Shown here in pieces: positions 16,541 to 25,260 of a stretch of 46,103 bases of DNA. The notes under the pieces were generated by a model, which did not search any database, had not been told where the DNA came from, and was given only the letters and a program-made list of their open reading frames with translations. Numbering within the stretch: the stretch's first letter is position 1; every line of letters starts with the position of its first letter. This DNA is from Streptomyces alkaliterrae (GTDB lineage Bacteria > Actinomycetota > Actinomycetes > Streptomycetales > Streptomycetaceae). Location: NCBI RefSeq assembly GCF_007097205.2, contig NZ_VJYK02000006.1, forward strand, positions 1-46,103. Reading direction: 5' to 3'. Position numbers and translations under genes: made by a program.

Positions 16541-19500
16541 ATGGAACAGGAAGGGAGGCCCGGCGGCATGACCGAGGTCGAACCGGCCGGAGCGGACGCC
16601 CACATCGCCGTCGTCGGAGTCGCGGCGCGCTTCGGGCCGGACGCGGCCCCCGGCTCGCTCCGGGAGTGGCCGCCCGTCCCCGGCTCTCAGCCGGGGGAGG
16701 CGGCGGCCGACCCGCACGCCTTCGACCACGGGTTCTTCTCAGTCTCGCCGCGCGAGGCCGTCGTCCTCGACCCGCAGCAGCGCGTCCTGCTCGAGTGCGC
16801 CCACCACGCGCTGGAGGACGCCGCCCACGACCCGACCCGCGGGGACGCCGTCGTGGGGGTCTACGCGGGCGGCGCCACCACCGCGCACGCCGCCCGGCTG
16901 CGCGCCCGCCCCGACCTGCTGCCGCACGTCGACGACCGGCAGATCCGAGCCGCCACCGGCGCCGACTTCCTCGCCTCGCGCATCGCCTACAAGCTGGGGC
17001 TGACGGGACCCGCCGTCTCCGTCCAGGCCGCGTCGGCGACGGCGCTGGTGACCGTGCACACCGCTGTGCAGGCTCTGCTCGGCGGCGAGTGCGACGTCGC
17101 CCTCGCCGCCTCGGCGACGGTCGGCACGGCCGAAGGGACGCGGGACGGCTTCGGCTGTGCCGTTCTTGTGCTCAGGCGGCTCCCCGACGCGTGGGAGAAC
17201 GGCGACCGTATCCACGCCGTCGTGTGCGGTACGGCCGTGGGCAGGGGAGGGGGCGGCGAGTCCGCGGAGGCGGGCCGTGCCCGGATCACCGCTGACGCGC
17301 TGTCGGTGAGCGGCGTCGCCGCGGACACCGTCGAAGCCGTGCACGCCCCGCCGGGAGTCGGCGTCACCGACACGGCGCCCGCGGCGGCCACCCTCGTCCA
17401 GGCCGTACTGGCCGGGTCGGGAGCCCCTCTCCGCACGGCGGTGACCGCCTCCGGCGTCTTCGGCACGCACGCCTGCGTAGTCCTCGCGGGGCCGCCCGCG
17501 CCGCCCGCGCCGCCCGTGCCGACCGCTCCGGCCGGGACGAGCGCGGCGGATCCGCGGGGCTGGCAGCTCCTGCCGTTCTCCGCCAAGTCACCCGCCGCAC
17601 TGGCCGAGACGGCCGCCCGCCTCGGCGACCACCTCCGCTTCACCGAGGGCGCGGCCGCGCTCCGGGACGTGGCCTGGACCCTGCAGAGCGGCCGAACTCC
17701 CTTCCCGCACCGTGGATTTGTCGTCGCTCGGGGCTCCGGGGAGGCGGCGTCCGCGCTCGCCGGGATCGGAGCAGACCCGCAGAAGGAGAAGGCCCGCCAC
17801 GCCACCGGCGAGGCGCCGCCCGTCGTCTTCACCTTCCCCGGCCACGGGGGCCAGCACCTCGGCATGGGACGCGCGCTCTACCGCTCGGACCCGCGGTTCA
17901 GGCAGGACGTCGACAACTGCGCCGCGCGCGTGCGGACGGAGACGGGCGTCGACCTGCTGGCCGTTCTGAACCCCGAGGGGGAGGAGGCCGAGGAGGCGGC
18001 ACGACGGGAGCTCGAGGACCCGACCGTCACCCAACTCGCCGTGTTCGTCCTCGAACACACGCTGGCCCAGGCCCTCATCCGACGGGGCGTACGTCCCTCG
18101 GCGGTCGTCGGTCACAGCCTCGGCGGCTACGCCGCCGCCTGCGTCGCCGGCGTGTTCTCCCTCCCGGACGCCGTCAGGATGGTCGTCACCCGCGTCCGGC
18201 TGCTGCGGAGCCTGGCCCCGGGGGCGATGGCGGCCGTGCGGATGACCGAGGCCGAACTGCTGCCGCTGCTCCCCGAGGGCGTGGGCATCGCGGCCTTCAG
18301 CGGCCCCGACCAGGTGACCGTCTCGGGGCCGCGCGAGGCCGTCACCCGCTTTGTCGAGGAGTACGCGGCCAAGGGCCTGGAGGTGCGTCTCCTGCACATC
18401 CCCGGCGCCGGCCACTCCTCGTTGGTCGACCCGGTGCTCGACGAGTACGCCGAGTTCCTGGGCGGGATCACGTTCCACCCGCCCGCGATTCCCGTCGTCT
18501 CGGACACCACGGGCACCTGGGCCGAGCCCGAGGAGATCACCAGCCCGGCCTACTGGTGCCGGCACATGCGCCAGGCCGTGCGCTACCACGACGTACTGGA
18601 CACGCTCAACTCGGTGGAGGGCGCCGCACTGGTCGAGGTCGGCCCCGGCACCACACTCACCGCGCTGGCCCGTCGCCACCGGGAGCTGCGCCGCGACCAC
18701 CTGATCCTGCACAGCCTGCCGCATCCCAAGGACGAGACGCCCGATCCGCAGGTCCTGCTGTCGACGATCGGCGCGCTGTGGGCCGCGGGGACGGACGTGC
18801 GCTGGCCCGCGCTGCACACCGTGGAGAAGAGCCTTTACGAACTGGGCGAGATGCCGCCTCTCGGATCCGTCCCGCCGCAGATGTACGCGTCCCTCATCCG
18901 GCAGGACCGCTTCGGCGAGCCGGAGAAGGCGTTCGCCACCGAGGTGGTGGACACACCCAGCCCCGGCCGCGGCCAGGTGCTCGTCTGGGTGATGGCCGCG
19001 GGCATCAACTACAACAACGTGTGGGCGGGGCTCGGCCGCCCCATCGACGTCATCGCCGCCCGCCGGAAGCAGGGGGAGCCGGAGGACTTCCACATCGGTG
19101 GTTCCGAAGGCGCGGGCGTCGTGTTCGCCGTGGGCGAGGGTGTGAGCGGCGTCGCCGTCGGTGACCACGTCATGCTCTCGGGCGCCCAGTGGGACGAGAC
19201 CGCCCCCGACATCCGCCTCGGCGGCGACCCGACGCTCTCACCCACCATGCGGGCGTGGGGGTACGAGTCGAACTACGGCTCGTTCGCCCAGTTCGCACTG
19301 GTCCGGGACTACCAGTGCCACCCCAAGCCGAAGAACCTCACCTGGGAGGCCGCGGCCGCCTTCATCCTGACCGGCGGCACCGCCTACCGGCAGCTGTTCG
19401 GCTGGGCTCCCAACACGGTCCAGCCCGGTGACCCGGTACTGATCTGGGGCGGTGCCGGAGGTCTCGGCTCGATGGGCATCCAACTGGCCCGCAACGCGGG

Positions 19501-20065
19501 CGGACTACCGGTAGCGGTGGTCTCCAGCGAAGAGCGCGCGGAGTACTGCCGGCGCCTGGGCGCGGTCGGCACCGTCAACCGCCGCGAGTTCGACCACTGG
19601 GGCCGGATGCCCGACCTCGAGGACGCGGCCGCGTTCGGCGCCTGGATGTCCAGGGTGCGGCTCTTCGGCCGTGCCTTCTGGGAGGCCCTGGGCGAGCGGA
19701 GGGCACCGAAGGTGGTCCTCGAACACAGCGGTCAGGACACCATTCCGACCTCCATGTACCTGTGTGACAACGGCGGCATGGTCACCATCTGCGGCGGCAC
19801 CTCCGGCTACGCCGCCGACGTCGACCTGCGGTTCCTGTGGATGCGGCAGAAGCGGCTGCAGGGATCCCACGGCTTCAACCAGGCCCAGTGCCGCGCCGTG
19901 ATCCACCTCGTCGCCTCCGGGCAGGTCGACCCCTGCCTCTCCCGGGTCTTCGGCTTCGAGGAGATCGGCGAGGCGCACCAGGTGATGCACGAGAACCGGC
20001 AGCCGCCCGGCAACATGGCGGCGCTTGTCAACGCGCCCCGGCCCGGGCTCACCACGCTCGCCTGA
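16541..20065 (+). CDS. Type I PKS fusion: degenerate KS, active AT, crotonyl-CoA carboxylase/reductase-like domain
   Basis: The 1,174-residue protein has an unusual order. Residues about 20-330 resemble a ketosynthase, but the cysteine is Ser165 in VQAASATAL, and the EAHGTGT and NIGH histidine motifs are gone. Residues about 425-735 are an intact acyltransferase: FTFPGHGGQHLGMG, nucleophile Ser526 in GHSLG, and GAGH (622-625) where malonyl ATs have HAFH and methylmalonyl ATs YASH. Residues about 771-1174 match CCR: NYNNVW, WGYESNYG, LIWGGAGGLG, FLWMRQKRLQGSH. CO2-binding residues of characterised CCRs are largely kept (Asn in NYNN, Glu909, His1110; Phe replaced by Tyr908). There is no carrier domain. 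The KS remnant shares ATALV-VHTA and other stretches with the 12012 protein. Start ATG chosen; an ATG 27 nt later with GGGAGG is equally plausible. Confidence 0.85.
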   Translation: MEQEGRPGGMTEVEPAGADAHIAVVGVAARFGPDAAPGSLREWPPVPGSQPGEAAADPHAFDHGFFSVSPREAVVLDPQQRVLLECAHHALEDAAHDPTRGDAVVGVYAGGATTAHAARLRARPDLLPHVDDRQIRAATGADFLASRIAYKLGLTGPAVSVQAASATALVTVHTAVQALLGGECDVALAASATVGTAEGTRDGFGCAVLVLRRLPDAWENGDRIHAVVCGTAVGRGGGGESAEAGRARITADALSVSGVAADTVEAVHAPPGVGVTDTAPAAATLVQAVLAGSGAPLRTAVTASGVFGTHACVVLAGPPAPPAPPVPTAPAGTSAADPRGWQLLPFSAKSPAALAETAARLGDHLRFTEGAAALRDVAWTLQSGRTPFPHRGFVVARGSGEAASALAGIGADPQKEKARHATGEAPPVVFTFPGHGGQHLGMGRALYRSDPRFRQDVDNCAARVRTETGVDLLAVLNPEGEEAEEAARRELEDPTVTQLAVFVLEHTLAQALIRRGVRPSAVVGHSLGGYAAACVAGVFSLPDAVRMVVTRVRLLRSLAPGAMAAVRMTEAELLPLLPEGVGIAAFSGPDQVTVSGPREAVTRFVEEYAAKGLEVRLLHIPGAGHSSLVDPVLDEYAEFLGGITFHPPAIPVVSDTTGTWAEPEEITSPAYWCRHMRQAVRYHDVLDTLNSVEGAALVEVGPGTTLTALARRHRELRRDHLILHSLPHPKDETPDPQVLLSTIGALWAAGTDVRWPALHTVEKSLYELGEMPPLGSVPPQMYASLIRQDRFGEPEKAFATEVVDTPSPGRGQVLVWVMAAGINYNNVWAGLGRPIDVIAARRKQGEPEDFHIGGSEGAGVVFAVGEGVSGVAVGDHVMLSGAQWDETAPDIRLGGDPTLSPTMRAWGYESNYGSFAQFALVRDYQCHPKPKNLTWEAAAAFILTGGTAYRQLFGWAPNTVQPGDPVLIWGGAGGLGSMGIQLARNAGGLPVAVVSSEERAEYCRRLGAVGTVNRREFDHWGRMPDLEDAAAFGAWMSRVRLFGRAFWEALGERRAPKVVLEHSGQDTIPTSMYLCDNGGMVTICGGTSGYAADVDLRFLWMRQKRLQGSHGFNQAQCRAVIHLVASGQVDPCLSRVFGFEEIGEAHQVMHENRQPPGNMAALVNAPRPGLTTLA

Positions 20066-20109
20066 GCGGCACTCCGCCACGCACCCGCTGCCCCGACGAA
20101 CGGACGGCC

Positions 20110-21882
20110 ATGAGTAGTGATCACCCCAGGCTCGGACGCGAGCCGCTGCCCCTGCCCGCCATCCTGGCCCGACATGCGGAACAGACCCCGGACGCCGTCG
20201 CCTACGTCCATCTCCGTGACGGCGAGGAGATCGGCGAACAGGCCACCTACGCCGAGCTGTCCGCCGACGTCCGCACCCGCGCCGCCGCCCTCGCCGGGCT
20301 CGCCGCCGGCCGGCGCAGCGCGGTGCTGGTGTACCCCAACGGCCTGGAGTTCATCCGGGCCTGGCTGGCCTGCACCGCGACCGGGATCAAGGGAGCGCCC
20401 CTCCAGGTGCCGAGCCGCCGGCAGGCCGTGCGGCGGCTGCGGACCGTCGCCGACGACGCGCGCACCACACTGGTGCTCACCACCCGCGAGGTACGCGACC
20501 GGGTACTCGACGACTTCGCCGGGCTGCCGGAGCTGGACGGGCTGGAGTTCGTCGCGACCGACGGACTCCGGCCCCCGGCCGCCGGGACCGCGTCGCCCGA
20601 GCCGGCCCTGTCCGACGTCGCCCTGCTCCAGTACACCTCGGGCTCGACCGGTGATCCCAAGGGCGTCATGGTCACACACGCCAACTTCTGGGCGAACGCG
20701 TCGGAGATGGACGAGCTGTGGCCGTTCGCCGAGGACGGGTCCGTTGTCTCCTGGCTGCCGTTCTTCCACGACATGGGGCTGCTGCTGGGGGTGGTGCTCC
20801 CGCTGTGGGCCGGCCGGCCGGCGTACCTCATGGGCCCCGAGGCCTTCGTCCGCCGTCCGGCCCGCTGGCTGGAGGCCCTGTCCCGCTTCGGCGGCACCCA
20901 CGCCGCGGCCCCGAACTTCGCGTACGACCTGTGCGTCCGGGCGGACGGTCCGCGTGGTCCGCTCGACCTGTCGCGCTGGCGGGTGGCCATCAACGGGGCG
21001 GAGCCGGTGCGAGCGCACACGGTCGCGGAGTTCACCGGCAAGTTCGCGCCGCACGGCTTCGACCCCAAGGCGATGTGCCCGGGGTACGGACTCGCCGAGT
21101 ACACCCTGAAGATCAGCGGCAGCCCCTCGGACGTCGAACCCGGGCCCCTTGTCGTGGACGCGCACGCGCTCGGCTCCGGCAGGGTCGTGCGGGTCACCGA
21201 CGACGCCGACGGAGCCCCCGGCACGGCCACCGTCATGAGCTGCGGCCACACGGTCGCCGACGCCCGCGTGCGCGTCGTGGACCCCCGCACGCTCAGGGCC
21301 GTCGGGGACGACGAGGTCGGCGAGATCTGGGCGTCCGGCCCCTGCGTGGCCGCCGGCTACCTCGGACGTGAGGAGGAGAGCGAGCGGACCTTCCGCGCGC
21401 GCATCGTCGACGAGGAGGACGAGGGACCGTTCCTGCGCACCGGGGACATGGGCTTCGTGCGGGGCGGCGAGGTGTTCGTCACCGGACGTCTCAAGGACCT
21501 GATCATCGTCAAGGGGCGCAACCACTACCCCCAGGACCTGGAGCACACGGTCGAGAACAGCCACCCCCTGCTCCGCCCCGCCTCCTCCGCGGCCTTCGCC
21601 GTGGACGACGGCGAGCGGGAGGCCGTTGTCGTGGTGGTCGAGGGGGACCGGCGGATTCTCACCTACGCCAGTGCGGACGAGGTGACCGCGGCGGTACGCG
21701 GGGCGCTGCTCGAACACCACCGGATCGAGGTGGCCGACGTCGTGCTGATCCGCCGGGGAACGCTGCCGAAGACCACAAGCGGCAAGGTCCGCCGCCGGTC
21801 CTGCGCCCAGCGGTACGCGAGCGGGGACCTCGCCCGACTCGGTGAGCCGCGCCCGGCCGCCGGGAGCTTTGCGGCGACCTGA
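20110..21882 (+). CDS. Fatty acyl-AMP ligase (FAAL)
   Basis: Activates a fatty acid as acyl-AMP and loads it on an ACP without a CoA intermediate. The 590-residue protein has the ANL P-loop LLQYTSGSTGDPKGVMVTH and the FAAL-typical WLPFFHDMGL, GLAEYTLKISG, FLRTGDMGF and GRLKDLIIVKGRNHYPQDLE, ending with LPKTTSGKVRRR. The HDMGL and GRNHYPQD signatures separate FAALs from CoA ligases. ATG start 44 nt after the KS-AT-CCR gene; last gene of this operon. Together with the CCR-like domain it suggests that a fatty acyl chain is built into the product, for example an alkyl side chain. The chain length cannot be read from sequence. Confidence 0.88.
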   Translation: MSSDHPRLGREPLPLPAILARHAEQTPDAVAYVHLRDGEEIGEQATYAELSADVRTRAAALAGLAAGRRSAVLVYPNGLEFIRAWLACTATGIKGAPLQVPSRRQAVRRLRTVADDARTTLVLTTREVRDRVLDDFAGLPELDGLEFVATDGLRPPAAGTASPEPALSDVALLQYTSGSTGDPKGVMVTHANFWANASEMDELWPFAEDGSVVSWLPFFHDMGLLLGVVLPLWAGRPAYLMGPEAFVRRPARWLEALSRFGGTHAAAPNFAYDLCVRADGPRGPLDLSRWRVAINGAEPVRAHTVAEFTGKFAPHGFDPKAMCPGYGLAEYTLKISGSPSDVEPGPLVVDAHALGSGRVVRVTDDADGAPGTATVMSCGHTVADARVRVVDPRTLRAVGDDEVGEIWASGPCVAAGYLGREEESERTFRARIVDEEDEGPFLRTGDMGFVRGGEVFVTGRLKDLIIVKGRNHYPQDLEHTVENSHPLLRPASSAAFAVDDGEREAVVVVVEGDRRILTYASADEVTAAVRGALLEHHRIEVADVVLIRRGTLPKTTSGKVRRRSCAQRYASGDLARLGEPRPAAGSFAAT

Positions 21883-21972
21883 CGCCGACCACACGCGGAG
21901 TTGACACAACTGCCGTTTACCTGGACCGAATTGACGCGCTCGGCGGCGGGCCGGGAGATCTTCGCCGGTACG

Positions 21973-22863
21973 ATGAAACGCATGGAGCTGCGCCAGTTGG
22001 AGTACTTCGTGGCGGTGGTCGAGGAGGCCAGCTTTACCAAGGCGGCCGCGCGGGTGTTCGTGACCCAGCCGTGTGTGAGCGCGCAGGTCAGACGGCTCGA
22101 ACGCGAACTGGGCCAGGACCTTCTCGACCGCGGCGGCCGGTCGGTGCGGACGACCGAGGCGGGAGCGGCGGCACTGCCCCACGCCCGCGCGGTACTGGCC
22201 GCGATCGACGGACTTCGCGGAGCCGTGGAGGACCTGTCCGGCCTGGTGCGCGGACAGGTGGTCCTCGGCTCGGTGCCGTCCTCGCCCTCCCTGCGGCTTC
22301 CCGACCTCATCGCGGAGTTCAGCGAGAAGTACCCGGCGGTGGAGATCTCCCTCGTCGAGGGCACGACGGACAGGCTGGTCGAGTCCGTGCGCTCCGGCCG
22401 CGTCGACGTCGCGATCATCGGGATCTCCGCCGAACCGCCGGCCGGCCTCGACACCGCGGTGATCGCCGACGAGCCGCTGATCGGCGCCGTCGGCCACGAC
22501 CACCCGCTGGCCCCCAGCGCCGCGATCGCCGTCGAGGAGATCGAGGGCCACGCGCTGATCTGCCTGCCCGAGGGCAGCGGACTGCGCGCGGCGGCCGACG
22601 CCGCGTGGGCGGCCGCCGGGGTCAAGCCGCGGGTCGCCTTCGAGGCCGGCGACCCCCGCGTGCTGGCGCAGCTCGCCGCCCGCGGTCTCGGCGTGGCCAT
22701 CCTGCCCGAGCGGTTCGTGCTGTCCCGGCCGGAGGAACTGCACCCCGTGGAGATACACAGCCCGCATCTGCGTGCCGGTCTCGCGCTCGCACGCCGGTCC
22801 GGCGGCCGCATCAGTCCGGCGGCCGACGTGCTGCTGGCGCACGCCCGCAACATGCTCGGCTGA
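21973..22863 (+). CDS. LysR-family transcriptional regulator
   Basis: DNA-binding regulator of 296 residues. The N-terminal winged helix-turn-helix reads LRQLEYFVAVVEEASFTKAAARVFVTQ; it is followed by a periplasmic-binding-protein-like effector domain (VVLGSVPSSPSLRLPDLIAEF, VAIIGIS, GLGVAILPERF). Start uncertain: ATG at the given position, or nine nucleotides later giving MELRQLEYF, the commoner LysR N-terminus. The frame also extends to a TTG 72 nt upstream. It is same-strand with FAAL (90-nt gap) and cydA (56-nt gap), so it may control the cluster or the cydAB pair. The effector could be a pathway intermediate, which is inference. Confidence 0.9.
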   Translation: MKRMELRQLEYFVAVVEEASFTKAAARVFVTQPCVSAQVRRLERELGQDLLDRGGRSVRTTEAGAAALPHARAVLAAIDGLRGAVEDLSGLVRGQVVLGSVPSSPSLRLPDLIAEFSEKYPAVEISLVEGTTDRLVESVRSGRVDVAIIGISAEPPAGLDTAVIADEPLIGAVGHDHPLAPSAAIAVEEIEGHALICLPEGSGLRAAADAAWAAAGVKPRVAFEAGDPRVLAQLAARGLGVAILPERFVLSRPEELHPVEIHSPHLRAGLALARRSGGRISPAADVLLAHARNMLG

Positions 22864-22919
22864 GCGGTCCGCAGCCACCGGCAGCAAGCCCCCCGTCCCC
22901 TTCCGTCGGAAGCGCCGCG

Positions 22920-24200
22920 TTGAACGTCGTCGACCTCGCCCGCCTCCAGTTCGCCGTGACCGCCACGCTGCACTTCCTGTTCGTGGCGCTCACCCTCGGA
23001 CTGGTCACCGTCGTCGCGTTCCTGCAGACCAGGGCGCTGCGGACGAAGGACCCGGAGCGGCGCTCCCTGCGCATGCGGCAGGTCCGCTTCTGGGGCGGCC
23101 TCTACGTCGTCAACTACGCGCTCGGCATCATCAGCGGCCTCGCGCAGGAGTTCCAGTTCGGACTCAACTGGTCCGGCCTCTCCCACGTCCTCGGCAACGT
23201 CGTCGGCGCCCCGCTCGCCATCGAGACGATGGTCGCGTTCTTCCTGGAGGCGACCTTCCTCGGGCTGTGGGCGTTCGGCTTCGGGCGGGTACCTCCCCGC
23301 GCCCACCTGGCCCTGATCTGGGGCGTCGCCTTCACCGCGTACGCCTCCACCTTCTGGATCATGGTCGTGAACGGCTTCATGCAGCGACCGGTCGGCTACG
23401 AGATGCGCGACGGCACGGCGCACGTCACCGACTGGGGTGCCGTTGTCACCAACGGGGCCACCTGGTACGCGATCGTCCACATCGCCGGCGCCGTGACCCT
23501 TCTCGCCGGATTGTTCATGACCGCCGTCAGCGCCTACCACCTGCGACGCGACCGGGACATCGGCTTCTTCCGCCCCACGCTGGTGCAGGGCTCGCTGCTC
23601 GCGGGAGCGGGCGCACTCGTCACCACCGCGGCCGGAGTGGTCCACCTGGTCGCACTCGACGACTACCAACCGGAGAAGTACGCCGTGGTGATGGGCGCCA
23701 CCGGCGCGGAACTCGACCGGGCGCGGGACGCCGCGGCGGCCGCCTACGGCACGGGTGACTGGCTGCCGCCGGTGTGGGTCGGCGTCGCCTCCCTGCTGAT
23801 GCTGCTCATCGGCCTCCTGCTGGTCGTTCTGGTCTGGGTCCCCGCCACCGCCGTGCGAGGCGCGCCGCCGGGCGCGTCCCTCGCCCGGCGGCGCTTCAGG
23901 CTGAGGCTGCCGGCGGTACTGCTGCCCCTGGGCTTCGTCGCGATGATCTGCGGCTGGCTCAGTCGCGAGGTCGGCCGCCAACCGTGGATGGTCACCGGCG
24001 AACTGACCGTCCGGGAGGCGATCGGTGACGTCTCCGTCGGGGGAATGCTCGCCTCGTTCCTCGCCTTCACCTTCGTACTCGGCACGCTCGCCGTCATCGA
24101 CTGGGTGCTGATCTGCCACTACGCGCGGCGCGGACCGGACGCCGGACTGCTCGGCGACGAGGACCTGTTCCCCGCCGGGCCCGTACGCGCGCTCGACTGA
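22920..24200 (+). CDS. cydA: Cytochrome bd ubiquinol/menaquinol oxidase subunit I
   Basis: Membrane subunit of the bd-type terminal oxidase, which oxidises quinol and reduces oxygen without proton pumping. The 426-residue protein has about nine hydrophobic helices and starts MNVVDLARLQFAVTATLHFL, with an early haem-ligand histidine. It keeps FQFGLNW, WAFGFGRVPPRAHL, TFWIMVVNGFMQRPVG, a second histidine in AIVHIAGA and the GRQPW motif. It is short relative to E. coli CydA because the Q-loop region is reduced, as in many actinobacteria. The TTG start is inferred from the N-terminal match; its Shine-Dalgarno is weak. The bd oxidase tolerates inhibitors of the bc1-aa3 branch, so a cluster-linked copy may be a self-protection device. 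Confidence 0.9.
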   Translation: MNVVDLARLQFAVTATLHFLFVALTLGLVTVVAFLQTRALRTKDPERRSLRMRQVRFWGGLYVVNYALGIISGLAQEFQFGLNWSGLSHVLGNVVGAPLAIETMVAFFLEATFLGLWAFGFGRVPPRAHLALIWGVAFTAYASTFWIMVVNGFMQRPVGYEMRDGTAHVTDWGAVVTNGATWYAIVHIAGAVTLLAGLFMTAVSAYHLRRDRDIGFFRPTLVQGSLLAGAGALVTTAAGVVHLVALDDYQPEKYAVVMGATGAELDRARDAAAAAYGTGDWLPPVWVGVASLLMLLIGLLLVVLVWVPATAVRGAPPGASLARRRFRLRLPAVLLPLGFVAMICGWLSREVGRQPWMVTGELTVREAIGDVSVGGMLASFLAFTFVLGTLAVIDWVLICHYARRGPDAGLLGDEDLFPAGPVRALD

Positions 24201-24213
24201 CGGGATATCTGCG

Positions 24214-25191
24214 GTGGACGTCTTCTGGTACGCCCTCGTCGGCCTGCTCCTCGCCGGCTACCTGGCCCTGGAGAGCATCGACTTCGGGGTGGGGATGCTG
24301 CTTCCGCTCGCCCCCTCGGAGGCCGGCCGTGCGCGGGTACGCCGCACCATCGTGCCGCTGTTCCTCGCGAACGAGGTGTGGCTGGTGGCCTTCGTCGGGC
24401 TGCTGTTCGGCGCGCTGCCGCTGCTGGAGGGGAAGTTGCTGTACGCCCTGCGGCTGCCGCTGCTGGCCCTGCTGACCGCCTGGTTCCTGCGCGACGCCGC
24501 CCTGTGGTTCCGCGGCGCGCATCCGGGAGCCGCCTGGCGGCGGACGTGGGACGTCGTACTTCCCGTCAGCAGCCTGGTGCTCGCCGCCGGCTGGGGCGCC
24601 GTACTGGCCGCCCTGGTACGGGGGTTGTCCACCAACGGCGGCGGACACGCCGTGCTCACCGCCACCGACCTGCTGCACCCCTTCGCGCTGCTGGGCGGGT
24701 GCGTGACCGTGGCGGGCAGCCTTCGCCAAGGGGCGCTCTTCACCGGCCGCGCCGTCCCGGGGGACAGCGTGCACGCCGTGCGGCTCGGAAGGGTCCGCCG
24801 GGCCGCCACGCCAGCCCTGCTCGTGCTGCTGCTGCTCACCGCGGTCGTCGGCGCGCTCACCACCGGCGCGCCACCGGCCGTGGCCGGTGTCGGCGCACTC
24901 GCCGCCGTCTGCGTCCTCGCCTCGGAGGCGTCGCTGAGGAGCGGCCGCACGTTCTCGGCGCTGCTGTTCGGGGCCGTGCCGTTCCTCACCGCGCCCCTGG
25001 CGGTGGGTGCCGCGCACGGCACCACCGTGCTGGCCACCCGTTCGGGAGCGGGCGAACTCGACCTCCCCGAAGCGATCGCCGACGCCGCCTCACTCCAACT
25101 GCTGGCGGTGACCGTACTCCCCGTGTTCCTGGTGGTGATTCCCGCACAGGTGTGGATCTGGCGCGTCTTCGCTCCCACCGACCGCGCATAA
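24214..25191 (+). CDS. cydB: Cytochrome bd oxidase subunit II
   Basis: Partner of CydA, 325 residues with about eight to nine hydrophobic segments. The N-terminal pattern (ALVGLLLAGYLALESIDFGVGMLLPLAP) is the CydB signature, followed by the LFLANEVWLVAFVGLLFGALPL segment. The GTG start lies 13 nt after cydA. No cydC or cydD haem-assembly transporter gene follows, unlike many actinobacterial cyd operons; assembly would depend on genes elsewhere. The stop is TAA, and no clear terminator is seen in the 69-bp gap to the next gene. Confidence 0.88.
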   Translation: MDVFWYALVGLLLAGYLALESIDFGVGMLLPLAPSEAGRARVRRTIVPLFLANEVWLVAFVGLLFGALPLLEGKLLYALRLPLLALLTAWFLRDAALWFRGAHPGAAWRRTWDVVLPVSSLVLAAGWGAVLAALVRGLSTNGGGHAVLTATDLLHPFALLGGCVTVAGSLRQGALFTGRAVPGDSVHAVRLGRVRRAATPALLVLLLLTAVVGALTTGAPPAVAGVGALAAVCVLASEASLRSGRTFSALLFGAVPFLTAPLAVGAAHGTTVLATRSGAGELDLPEAIADAASLQLLAVTVLPVFLVVIPAQVWIWRVFAPTDRA

Positions 25192-25260
25192 GGAATCGTT
25201 CTGCCGCGATAAACAGGGCTTCTTGGCCGGCCGGACACCCCTTCGGTACTCTGGAAGTCA

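Noticed and set aside
22071-22919. Long N-terminal extension of CydA overlapping the LysR gene
   Set aside because: Same artefact; the CydA pattern begins at NVVDLARLQFAV, and the upstream part reads as shifted LysR codons.
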